NCBI GenBank assembly: GCA_964486825.1
Contig: CAZAQS010000158.1
Location: 1 to 10,550 of the forward strand
DNA: 10,550 nt
Direction: 5' to 3'
Source: CAZAQS01 sp964486825
GTDB lineage: Bacteria > Chloroflexota > Anaerolineae > Anaerolineales > UBA4823
The position numbers and the translations under genes are program-made. Of this stretch, positions 1 to 6,217 are shown one piece after another. How positions within the stretch are numbered: the stretch's first letter is position 1; each line of letters begins with the position of its first letter. The notes beneath the pieces were generated by a model. That model made no database searches, was not told where the DNA came from, and saw only the letters and a program-made list of their open reading frames with translations.

Positions 1-89
1 GACCTGCCCGTTGAAGAAGCCGAGGGTGAACCTGTAGACCTGCTCGTTGAAGAAGCCGAGGGTGAACCTGTAGACCTGCCCGTTGAAGA
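1..89 (+). repeat. 36-bp in-frame tandem repeat in the rpsB tail
   Basis: Unit 1 (1-36) and unit 2 (37-72) are identical except at one position (C at 8, T at 44, changing Pro to Leu). A third copy starts at 73 and matches unit 1 for 17 bases before diverging into the Asp/Glu-rich end. The period is a multiple of three, so copy-number change would keep the frame. The array probably continues left of the window. Confidence 0.9.
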
Positions 90-210
90 TGAAGATATCG
101 AAGAAGAAGACGTGGTATTAGAAATGGATAGCGAAGAGCTGGAGCCAGATGAGGAATCAGCTCCTATCGAGGCAGAAGAAGAACTGGAAGAAGAGCAGGA
201 ACAGGGATAG
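1..210 (+). CDS. rpsB: 30S ribosomal protein S2, C-terminal acidic tail (5' truncated)
   Basis: An open frame enters from the left edge in frame 1 and stops at TAG 208-210, giving 69 visible residues. About half of them are Asp or Glu and there is no Lys or Arg, so no folded S2 domain is in view. The assignment rests mainly on position: rpsB sits directly upstream of tsf in most bacteria, and only 3 nt separate this stop from the tsf ATG. Long, low-complexity acidic C-terminal extensions of S2 occur in some lineages. The tail opens with two copies of a 12-residue repeat (DLPVEEAEGEPV, then DLLVEEAEGEPV) and the start of a third. S2 binds the small subunit near S1 at the mRNA exit region; what an acidic tail would do there is not known to me. 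An unrelated acidic protein upstream of tsf is possible but less likely. Confidence 0.72.
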   Translation, partial: DLPVEEAEGEPVDLLVEEAEGEPVDLPVEDEDIEEEDVVLEMDSEELEPDEESAPIEAEEELEEEQEQG

Positions 211-213
211 AAA

Positions 214-819
214 ATGGCAATTACCACCGAACAAATTAAAGAACTTCGCGAGGCTACCGGAGCAGGCATCCTGGATTGCCGGAAGGCGCTGGAACAGGCC
301 GATGGGGATTACAAGAAAGCAGTCGATGTCTTACGAGAAAAAGGCCTGGCTAAAGCTGCCAAACGCGCTGACCGGACCGCTTCGGAGGGCGTGTTAGAGC
401 TGTATTCGCATGGCAACGGCCGGGTGGGCGTGATGGTGGAAGTGAACACAGAAACGGACTTCGTGTCCCGCTCGAAACCCTTCCGCGACTTTGCGCACGA
501 GGTGGCATTGCAGATTGCAGCCTCCGCTCCCATTTACGTCAGCGCGGATGATATCCCGGAAGATGTGCTGGAGCACGAACGGCAAATTGCCAGGACGCGC
601 GCTCTGCAAGAAGGCAAGCCAGAAGCTGTAGTTGAACGGATCGTCCAGGGACGCATCGAGAAGTTCAAAGATGAAGCCTGCTTGCTGCGCCAGCCTTATA
701 TCCGGGATGAGGATATCACCATCGAGAAGCTGTTGCACCAACATATAGGATCCATCGGTGAAAATATCGTCATCCGGCGCTTCGTGCGGTGGGAAGTGGG
801 CGAAAGTACCGCTGATTAA
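214..819 (+). CDS. tsf: Elongation factor Ts
   Basis: EF-Ts is the cytoplasmic guanine-nucleotide exchange factor that releases GDP from EF-Tu during translation elongation. The 201-residue product has the N-terminal UBA-like segment with the family signature LREATGAGILDCRKAL (residues 11-26), then the core domain with the TDFV motif (81-84) that contacts EF-Tu. The C-terminus ends in the conserved stretch around GENIVIRRFVRWE. At about 200 residues it is the short form, as in Thermus, lacking the second core subdomain and coiled coil of the 283-residue E. coli protein; short EF-Ts of this kind are known to work as dimers. The ATG at 214 lies 3 nt after the rpsB stop, with an AGGGA Shine-Dalgarno-like sequence at 203-207, so it is probably co-transcribed and translationally coupled with rpsB. 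An intrinsic terminator follows immediately. Confidence 0.97.
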   Translation: MAITTEQIKELREATGAGILDCRKALEQADGDYKKAVDVLREKGLAKAAKRADRTASEGVLELYSHGNGRVGVMVEVNTETDFVSRSKPFRDFAHEVALQIAASAPIYVSADDIPEDVLEHERQIARTRALQEGKPEAVVERIVQGRIEKFKDEACLLRQPYIRDEDITIEKLLHQHIGSIGENIVIRRFVRWEVGESTAD

Positions 820-824
820 GAGAT

Positions 825-851
825 AGGCCAACCTTAGGGTTGGCCTTTTTT
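825..851 (+). terminator. Intrinsic terminator between tsf and pyrH
   Basis: A perfect stem pairs AGGCCAACC (825-833) with GGTTGGCCT (838-846) around a TTAG loop and is followed by an unbroken T run (846-851). It begins 5 nt after the tsf stop. It lies between two genes of one cluster, and I see no clear promoter between it and the pyrH start at 865, so it probably ends most rpsB-tsf transcripts while letting a fraction read through. Confidence 0.88.
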
Positions 852-864
852 CTAAGAGGAGATT

Positions 865-1584
865 ATGGCTGATACACTTAAATACCGGAGAATATTGCTT
901 AAATTGGGTGGAGAAGCTTTATCTGGAGTGGATGGTTTCGGCATCGATCCGAATCGAGCAGAAGATATTGCTCAGAGGGTCGCGGATGTGCGCAACCTGG
1001 GTGTAGATGTAACGATCGTAATCGGGGGAGGCAACCTGTGGCGCGGCCGGGCAGGGCTGGAACGCGGTATGGACCGGGCAACGGCTGATTATATGGGCAT
1101 GTTGGCCACGGTGATAAACGCACTGGCGTTAATGGACGCCATGGAAAGGATGGGGATGGTAACCCGGGTCCAGTCAGCCGTCGAGATGCACGCGGTGGCA
1201 GAACCCTATATCCGGCGCCGGGCGATCCGTCACCTGGAGAAAGGCCGGGTGGTCATCCTGGGAGGAGGCACCGGTAACCCGTATTTCTCCACGGATACTG
1301 CCGCAGCCCTCCGGGCCATGGAGGTAGGAGCGGATGTGCTGATCAAAGCCACCAAGGTAGATGGTGTATATGATTGCGATCCTATGGTGAACCCGAATGC
1401 TGTACGCTTCGACCGCCTTACTTATATGGAAACCATCAACCGGCGGTTGGAGGTTATGGATAGCACAGCCATTTCCCTATGCATGGATAACCACCTGCCC
1501 ATCCTGGTGCTTAACCTATGGCATCCGGATGCGCTCCGGCAGGCGCTGCATGGTGAGCCAGTGGGCACATTGGTGTCTGACTAA
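865..1584 (+). CDS. pyrH: UMP kinase (uridylate kinase)
   Basis: Cytoplasmic hexameric kinase of the amino-acid-kinase fold that converts UMP and ATP to UDP and ADP in pyrimidine nucleotide synthesis. The 239-residue product matches bacterial PyrH in length. Visible motifs are the N-terminal LKLGGEALSG (residues 12-21; many family members have LSGEAL), the glycine-rich IGGGNLWRG (53-61), the helix MDRATADYMGMLAT (69-82), the UMP-binding GTGNPYFSTD (135-144) and KATKVDGVYD (161-170). The ATG at 865 follows an AGGAG Shine-Dalgarno sequence (857-861) with rather short spacing. It belongs to the widespread rpsB-tsf-pyrH-frr-uppS-cdsA arrangement but lies downstream of a terminator, so its expression depends on read-through or an unrecognised promoter. 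The frame and key motifs are intact. Confidence 0.97.
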   Translation: MADTLKYRRILLKLGGEALSGVDGFGIDPNRAEDIAQRVADVRNLGVDVTIVIGGGNLWRGRAGLERGMDRATADYMGMLATVINALALMDAMERMGMVTRVQSAVEMHAVAEPYIRRRAIRHLEKGRVVILGGGTGNPYFSTDTAAALRAMEVGADVLIKATKVDGVYDCDPMVNPNAVRFDRLTYMETINRRLEVMDSTAISLCMDNHLPILVLNLWHPDALRQALHGEPVGTLVSD

Positions 1585-1779
1585 CCCTTTTCGGCCTTCA
1601 CATTTTCGGGTATCCTATAGAGGAGCGTAGAGGTCCCACGGAAAACCACGGAGCTGGCTCTGACCACCCTGGACTGATCCAACCGGCCTTGCGCCAGGCC
1701 GATTTCCCGGGTATCCCCGGGTAAACCAACTGCATTTCCTGGTGAGCTGAATAAGCTCGCTGCTGAAGTGGAGGCATCC
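1585..1779 (+). other. 195-nt structured gap between pyrH and frr
   Basis: No convincing gene is seen here. Three short inverted repeats lie close together: CGGCCT/AGGCCG (1684-1689 with 1696-1701), CCCGGG/CCCGGG (1706-1711 with 1716-1721, loop TATC) and GAGCT/AGCTC (1744-1748 with 1754-1758). The last ends 11 nt before the frr Shine-Dalgarno sequence GGAGG (1770-1774). None is followed by a T run, so they do not look like intrinsic terminators. No known riboswitch class was recognised and no good promoter was found. It may be a leader or processing region for frr. Confidence 0.5.
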
Positions 1780-2337
1780 ATGTTGAAAGATATCTATAAA
1801 GAAGCCGAATCTCGAATGAAGGGGGCAGTTCAAGCTTTGGAGGATGACCTTTCGGGCATACGTACCGGGCGCGCCTCACCAGCCCTGGTGGAAAAATTGC
1901 CTGTTGAGTATTACGGTACTCAAACCCCCTTATTGCAGCTGGCGAGCATCAACGTCCCTGAGCCGCGCTCGCTCATGATCAGGCCGTTCGATGCTTCTTC
2001 ATTGAAGGCTATCGAGCGTGCCATCCGGACCTCGGATTTGGGTTTAAACCCGAACAATGATGGGAAAGCCATTCGCTTAAACCTGCCCCCGCTTACTGAG
2101 GAGCGCCGGCGTGACCTGGTTAGGCTGGTCCACAACCGGGTAGAAGAAGCGCGGGTGGCCGTACGTAACGTCCGGCGAGACAGCATCAAAGACCTGCGCG
2201 AATTCGAGCAGGAGAAGCTGATCTCGGAAGATGACCGTGAAAAGGGAGAGGTCGAGTTACAAAAGATCACCGACCGGTTCGTGGCGGAAGTCAACGCCGT
2301 GGGAGAGCGCAAAGAAAAAGAGATCCTGGAAGTATAA
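1780..2337 (+). CDS. frr: Ribosome recycling factor
   Basis: RRF acts with EF-G to split post-termination ribosomes. The product is 185 residues from the ATG at 1780, the same length as the E. coli protein. An in-frame GTG at 1768 is rejected as the start because the Shine-Dalgarno sequence GGAGG (1770-1774) lies inside that extension, 5 nt before the ATG. The sequence shows the tip/hinge signature GIRTGRASPALVEKLPVEYYG (residues 26 on), INVPEPRSLMIRPFD, and the long-helix segment LNPNNDGKAIRLNLPPLTEERR, followed by the helical C-terminal arm. It stops at TAA 2335-2337, 26 nt before uppS, and is probably co-transcribed with uppS and cdsA. Confidence 0.97.
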   Translation: MLKDIYKEAESRMKGAVQALEDDLSGIRTGRASPALVEKLPVEYYGTQTPLLQLASINVPEPRSLMIRPFDASSLKAIERAIRTSDLGLNPNNDGKAIRLNLPPLTEERRRDLVRLVHNRVEEARVAVRNVRRDSIKDLREFEQEKLISEDDREKGEVELQKITDRFVAEVNAVGERKEKEILEV

Positions 2338-2363
2338 TCGAGGGCTTCCGGAGAGCTCTACTG

Positions 2364-3086
2364 ATGAACAATAACAACAATCTGCCTGAAAAAATTCCAT
2401 CGCATATCGCTATCATTATGGACGGGAACGGGCGCTGGGCGAAAGCCCGCGGCCTTCCCCGCTTGGCAGGACACCGGGCCGGAACTGAAAATTTACGGCG
2501 GGTCATCGAGGCGTGTATCGAGTTTGGCATCAAGTACCTGACGATTTACGCCTTTTCGACGGAGAATTGGGGCCGGCCGGTTGAAGAAGTGCAGGGGTTA
2601 ATGAAGCTCTTCGAGGACGTGATCGACCGGGAGCTCCAAGAACTGTATGACCAGGGGGTCCAGCTGCGACATATCGGGCGCATGGACAGGCTCAAGCCAG
2701 CATTTCGCCGGAAGGTCATGGATGCGATCGAATTCACAAAGGAAAACGATCGCCTGATCTTGAATATCGCTTTCAACTACGGTGGACGGGACGAGATCGT
2801 ATGCGCCCTGCAACAAATCGTCAGGGATGGGGTGAAAGCTGAAGATATCGATAGCGAGCTGGTAAACCAATACCTTTTCACAGCCGGGGTGCCCGACCCC
2901 GACCTGATCATCCGGACCTCAGGAGAGTTACGCGGGAGCAACTTTTTAATCTGGCAGGGGGCGTATTCGGAATGGTATTTCCCTCCGACTTACTGGCCGG
3001 ATTTTGACAAAGAAGAGCTACGCCGGGCACTGGAAGAGTATAGCCACCGGGAGCGCAGGTATGGAATGGTCAATCGGGCCAAATAG
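2364..3086 (+). CDS. uppS: Isoprenyl (undecaprenyl) diphosphate synthase, cis-prenyltransferase
   Basis: Cytoplasmic/peripheral enzyme that extends farnesyl diphosphate with isopentenyl diphosphate in cis to make the C55 (or related) lipid carrier for peptidoglycan and glycan assembly. The 240-residue product has the family P-loop IAIIMDGNGRWAK (residues 15-27, with catalytic Asp20 and pyrophosphate-binding GNGR), AFSTENWGRP (63-72), and the C-terminal signature RTSGELRGSNFLIWQ (184-198) followed by AYSEWYF. Product chain length cannot be read from sequence. The ATG at 2364 has a GGAGAG Shine-Dalgarno sequence (2350-2355). The N-terminus begins with five consecutive Asn, an unremarkable low-complexity leader. 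The stop TAG (3084-3086) overlaps the AGGA that probably serves cdsA. Confidence 0.96.
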   Translation: MNNNNNLPEKIPSHIAIIMDGNGRWAKARGLPRLAGHRAGTENLRRVIEACIEFGIKYLTIYAFSTENWGRPVEEVQGLMKLFEDVIDRELQELYDQGVQLRHIGRMDRLKPAFRRKVMDAIEFTKENDRLILNIAFNYGGRDEIVCALQQIVRDGVKAEDIDSELVNQYLFTAGVPDPDLIIRTSGELRGSNFLIWQGAYSEWYFPPTYWPDFDKEELRRALEEYSHRERRYGMVNRAK

Positions 3087-3099
3087 GAAATCTTACCCG

Positions 3100-3921
3100 A
3101 TGCTGTTAAAAAGAGTCCTGGTGGTGGTCTTGCTGCTCCCGGTCGGACTGGCAGCCATATACCTGGGAGGGCTTACCTTTACCGGCCTGATCGCCCTGAT
3201 CATGGTGTTGGCAGCCAGGGAATACGTAGCCCTTTTCAAAGCCAGCGGGCAAGAACCTTCTCGCGTGCTGGTGCTGGGAGGGGTGCTTTTAATTGTACTG
3301 GGCCGGGCATTCAACGGCTTCGAGAGCGGGGCTCTTATGATCAGCCTGCTGTTGCTCGCCAGCATGGCCCATCACTTATTCGAGTATGAACGCGGCCGGG
3401 ACAATGCCGGGACAGACTTCGGGGTGACCGTTTCCGGATTCCTCTACCTCGGATGGATTGGAGCTTATCTCGTTTCCATGCGCGCTCTACCGGAGGGAAT
3501 TGGTTGGTTGTTGCTGGTGCTCCTATCGGTCTGGTTTGTCGACTCGGGGGCTTATTTAATCGGTAGCCGGTTCGGGCGCCATTCGCTCGGTAAGCGACTG
3601 AGCCGAAGGAAGACCTGGGAAGGCTATCTGGGCGGGGTGGCATTCGGCATTCTCGGAGGCGCTCTTTTCGGAGCGATCATTTTGGCTACCTCTGGGCCGG
3701 GCTCTGCCATCAGCCCGCTGCGCGGCGCCATTTTAGGCCTGCTCATGGGGACTTTCACGATCCTGGGTGACCTGGGGGAGAGCATGATCAAACGGCAAGC
3801 CGGGGTAAAGGATTCGGGCAACCTTCTTCCGGGTCATGGAGGCATCTTCGACCGGATCGACTCCTGGCTTTGGGCAGGCGTTATCGGCTATTACGCTATC
3901 CTGTTTTTTACAGGGGTCTGA
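3100..3921 (+). CDS. cdsA: Phosphatidate cytidylyltransferase (CDP-diacylglycerol synthase)
   Basis: Integral membrane enzyme that makes CDP-diacylglycerol from phosphatidate and CTP, the branch point for phospholipid head groups. From the ATG at 3100 the product is 273 residues with about eight hydrophobic segments and the PROSITE-type CdsA signature at residues 228-254 (S-x-x-K-R-x4-K-D ... GHGG-I-F-D-R-I-D), preceded by GRHSLGKRLSRRKTWEG (159-175). The frame is open further upstream (TTG 3004, ATG 3061), but those starts lie inside uppS and would put a polar stretch before the first membrane helix. The ATG at 3100 places MLLKR directly ahead of that helix and has an AGGA at 3085-3088, with spacing somewhat long at 11 nt. 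It is the last gene of the cluster, with no intrinsic terminator of its own before the metK promoter. Confidence 0.95.
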   Translation: MLLKRVLVVVLLLPVGLAAIYLGGLTFTGLIALIMVLAAREYVALFKASGQEPSRVLVLGGVLLIVLGRAFNGFESGALMISLLLLASMAHHLFEYERGRDNAGTDFGVTVSGFLYLGWIGAYLVSMRALPEGIGWLLLVLLSVWFVDSGAYLIGSRFGRHSLGKRLSRRKTWEGYLGGVAFGILGGALFGAIILATSGPGSAISPLRGAILGLLMGTFTILGDLGESMIKRQAGVKDSGNLLPGHGGIFDRIDSWLWAGVIGYYAILFFTGV

Positions 3922-3941
3922 CTGGTGAGGCCGTTTTCAAT

Positions 3942-3970
3942 TTGACAGCTAAAATTTATCATGGTATGAT
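3942..3970 (+). promoter_or_regulatory. Housekeeping-sigma promoter of the metK riboswitch transcript
   Basis: A perfect -35 TTGACA (3942-3947) and a -10 TATGAT (3965-3970, five of six consensus bases) are separated by the ideal 17 nt. Transcription should begin near 3977, about 25 nt before the SAM-I aptamer. Confidence 0.88.
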
Positions 3971-4002
3971 CTGCTTCGCCAACTCGATAGCCCCTGATGG
4001 CA

Positions 4003-4109
4003 CTCTTATCCAGAGAGGTGGAGGGAACGGCCCTGCGAAGCCTCGGCAACCACTACCGGAAGCCCGATAGAAGGTGCCAATTCCGTCAGATGGATCTGGA
4101 AGATGAGAG
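4003..4109 (+). promoter_or_regulatory. SAM-I (S-box) riboswitch aptamer
   Basis: The leader carries the invariant S-box blocks in order: CTTATC-AGAGAGGTGGAGGGA (4005-4025), GCAACC (4046-4051), GGTGCCAATTCC (4073-4084) and AGATGAGAG (4101-4109). Helix P1 pairs CTCTTATC (4003-4010) with GATGAGAG (4102-4109) over 8 bp with one G-U pair. The family binds S-adenosylmethionine in a four-way junction and turns off downstream genes when SAM is plentiful. Its position directly before metK closes a product-feedback loop on SAM synthesis. Confidence 0.97.
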
Positions 4110-4160
4110 GGCACCGTCTGCTCGTGCATTGCCCTTTCGGTTCCGAAGGGGCAAATTTAT
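4105..4160 (+). terminator. SAM-I expression platform: anti-terminator and terminator
   Basis: The terminator hairpin pairs 4130-4140 (TGCCCTTTCGG) with 4143-4153 (CCGAAGGGGCA), 11 bp with one G-U pair, followed by a modest AAATTTATTA tail rather than a pure T run. The alternative anti-terminator pairs GAGAGGGCA (4105-4113) with TGCCCTTTC (4130-4138). It shares its 5' strand with P1 and its 3' strand with the terminator, so the structures are mutually exclusive: SAM binding stabilises P1 and frees the terminator. The metK Shine-Dalgarno sequence (4168-4172) lies outside the hairpin, which favours transcriptional over translational control. Confidence 0.82.
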
Positions 4161-4178
4161 TATAACCGGAGGTAATAC

Positions 4179-5408
4179 ATGAGCACGACCTTTATGAAGT
4201 CCCCGCGCCTGTTGTTTACATCCGAATCGGTGACGGAAGGGCATCCTGATAAGCTGTGCGACCAGATCAGCGATGCCGTTCTGGATGAGTGCCTGCGGCA
4301 GGACCCGCTCTCTCGGGTGGCTTGCGAGACGGCTACGAAAACCGGCTTCGTGATGCTGCTGGGAGAGATCACGACGAGCGCTTTCGTCAATTTCGACGAG
4401 CTGGCGCGCAGGGTCATCAATGAGATCGGGTACAACAGCAGCGAGAAGGGCTTTGACGGGAATACCTGTGGCGTACAAGCTGCTATCGCCAGCCAATCGA
4501 GCGATATCGCTCAGGGTGTGGATCAAGCTCTGGAAGCCAAGACCGGGCACGTAAGCAATTCTGAGATCGACAGCATTGGCGCCGGGGACCAGGGGATGAT
4601 GTTTGGTTATGCCTGCAACGAGACCCCCACGCTCATGCCCATGCCGATCTACCTGGCTCATAAGATGGCTAAACGCCTGAGCGATGTACGCAAGGATGGC
4701 ACTCTAGCCTGGCTGAGACCGGATGGAAAGACCCAGGTGACGGTGGAATACAGCTACGGGCAGCCGGTGCGCGTGGATACCGTACTGGTGAGCGCACAAC
4801 ACGCCCCTGAGATCTCGCATGCAGAGATCCGCGAAAGCCTGATCGAAAATGTGATTTATCCGGTTCTGCCGCCGGAGCTGGTGGATACGGAACTAAAAAT
4901 ATTCGTAAACCCCACCGGTCGATTCGTTATCGGTGGACCGATGGGCGATTCCGGCCTGACCGGTCGCAAGATCATCGTCGATTCTTATGGAGGCATGGGC
5001 CGCCACGGAGGCGGGGCCTTCAGTGGAAAGGATCCTACGAAGGTGGACCGCTCCGGCGCATACGCGGCTCGCTGGGCGGCTAAAAATATCGTGGCCGCCG
5101 GGGTAGCCGAGCGCTGCGAGATCCAGGTGGCCTATGCCATCGGCGTCTCGCACCCATTGAGTGTGAACGTGGAGACCTTCGGCACAGGCCGGATTTCTGA
5201 CGAGGAGATCTCCGACCTGGTCCTGGCGAACTTCGACCTGCGCCCCGGGGCGATTATCCGCGATCTCGGCCTGCGCCGCCCAATCTACCAACAGGTGGCT
5301 GCCTACGGTCACTTCGGCCGCGACGACCTGGACCTGCCCTGGGAGAGAACCGATAAGGCCGAGCTTTTACGAGAAGCGGCCGGTTTGAACGGCAGAGTGC
5401 GAGCCTAG
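4179..5408 (+). CDS. metK: S-adenosylmethionine synthetase (methionine adenosyltransferase)
   Basis: Cytoplasmic enzyme that makes S-adenosylmethionine from methionine and ATP, releasing phosphate and pyrophosphate. The 409-residue product (slightly longer than the 384 of E. coli) has the N-terminal ESVTEGHPDKLCDQISDAVLD with ATP-contacting HPDK (22-25), the first family signature GAGDQGMMFGYA (134-145) and the second, GGGAFSGKDPTKVDRS (277-292). The ATG at 4179 has a GGAGG Shine-Dalgarno sequence (4168-4172) 6 nt upstream. It is preceded by its own promoter and a SAM-I riboswitch, so it is feedback regulated. The stop codon TAG (5406-5408) overlaps the stop of the convergent cbiO, leaving no space for a terminator between them. 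Confidence 0.98.
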   Translation: MSTTFMKSPRLLFTSESVTEGHPDKLCDQISDAVLDECLRQDPLSRVACETATKTGFVMLLGEITTSAFVNFDELARRVINEIGYNSSEKGFDGNTCGVQAAIASQSSDIAQGVDQALEAKTGHVSNSEIDSIGAGDQGMMFGYACNETPTLMPMPIYLAHKMAKRLSDVRKDGTLAWLRPDGKTQVTVEYSYGQPVRVDTVLVSAQHAPEISHAEIRESLIENVIYPVLPPELVDTELKIFVNPTGRFVIGGPMGDSGLTGRKIIVDSYGGMGRHGGGAFSGKDPTKVDRSGAYAARWAAKNIVAAGVAERCEIQVAYAIGVSHPLSVNVETFGTGRISDEEISDLVLANFDLRPGAIIRDLGLRRPIYQQVAAYGHFGRDDLDLPWERTDKAELLREAAGLNGRVRA

Positions 5409-6196
5409 GCAGGCAGCTCTAAACCGTGCTCTTCGAGGAGGGCCGTGTCGTTCAAGAGGGCCTGAGTTGGCCCGTCCGAGACGATGCGGCCTTCATCCAT
5501 TATCACCATGCGCGGGAATAGCTCGCGTACCATCAACAGGTCATGGCTCGAGACGAGCATCGTCAACGGTAGCTGGCGCAACAGGTTGATCAGTGAGCGG
5601 CGGGCGCGCGGGTCCAGGCCGGCGGTCGGTTCATCCAGCACCAGGATCTGCGGGTCCATGGAGAGGACCGTGGCGATGGCGATGCGTTTCTTTTCTCCGG
5701 TGCTGAGGTGGTGGGAAAGCCGGCCGGCGAAACGGCTCATGCCGACCTGCTCAAGGGCGGCTGCCACCCTGCGGGCGATCTCTTGCTCAGGCAGGCCCAT
5801 ATGCAAGGGGCCGAAAGCCACATCTTCGAACACAGTTGGGGAAAATAACTGGTCGTCCGGATTTTGGAACACCATCCCCACCAGGGAGCGGATAGCAGGC
5901 AGGTTCTTTTTTTCAACTTGCAGGCCGCCGATTTGCAGGTGACCATTCCCGGATAAGATCCCATTCAAGTGAAGCATAAATGTGCTCTTCCCAGCTCCAT
6001 TGGGACCCACCAGAGCCACTTTTTCGCCCCGCTCGACGCATAACGAGACTTCGTGCAGGGCCGGGTTCCCGTCGGGATAGACAAAGCTGAGACGCTCGAC
6101 AGACAGCAAGCGCTCAGCCTCCCTGCATTCCGGGGTTGTCGTAACGAGCGTGCTGGGTTGGCGGATTTGTAGATCATTTCGGTGGATAACTGGCAT
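5405..6196 (-). CDS. cbiO: ECF cobalt/nickel transporter ATPase CbiO
   Basis: Cytoplasmic ATP-binding subunit that powers the CbiMQ(N)-type metal importer. The 263-residue product shows Walker A GPNGAGKST (64-72), a Q-loop with the ECF-typical FQNPDDQLFSPTVFEDVAFGP (110-130), ABC signature LSTGE (164-168), Walker B ILVLDEP (184-190) and the switch His in SSHD (216-219). About 30 residues precede the conserved start LLSVERLSFVYPDG, so a shorter N-terminus is possible; the ATG at 6196 has an AAGGA (6213-6209) upstream with long spacing. It is the last gene of the fur-cbiM-cbiQ-cbiO operon, 21 nt after cbiQ. A single ATPase is encoded, implying a CbiO homodimer as in known cobalt/nickel systems. 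No terminator is seen at its end before it meets metK. Confidence 0.93.
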   Translation of the reverse strand: MPVIHRNDLQIRQPSTLVTTTPECREAERLLSVERLSFVYPDGNPALHEVSLCVERGEKVALVGPNGAGKSTFMLHLNGILSGNGHLQIGGLQVEKKNLPAIRSLVGMVFQNPDDQLFSPTVFEDVAFGPLHMGLPEQEIARRVAAALEQVGMSRFAGRLSHHLSTGEKKRIAIATVLSMDPQILVLDEPTAGLDPRARRSLINLLRQLPLTMLVSSHDLLMVRELFPRMVIMDEGRIVSDGPTQALLNDTALLEEHGLELPA

Positions 6197-6217
6197 GCCG
6201 GTACTATTTCCTTATAA

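Noticed and set aside
1..89. CRISPR-like array
   Set aside because: The repeat is in-frame, tandem without spacers, and part of an acidic coding tail.
1597..1621. TTCACA followed by TATAGA as a promoter for frr
   Set aside because: The spacing is only 13 nt and the boxes are imperfect, so it is not a credible housekeeping promoter.
4086..4661. A 191-codon - strand frame across the riboswitch and metK 5' end
   Set aside because: It is antisense to a certain gene and a conserved riboswitch, with no family resemblance or initiation signal.
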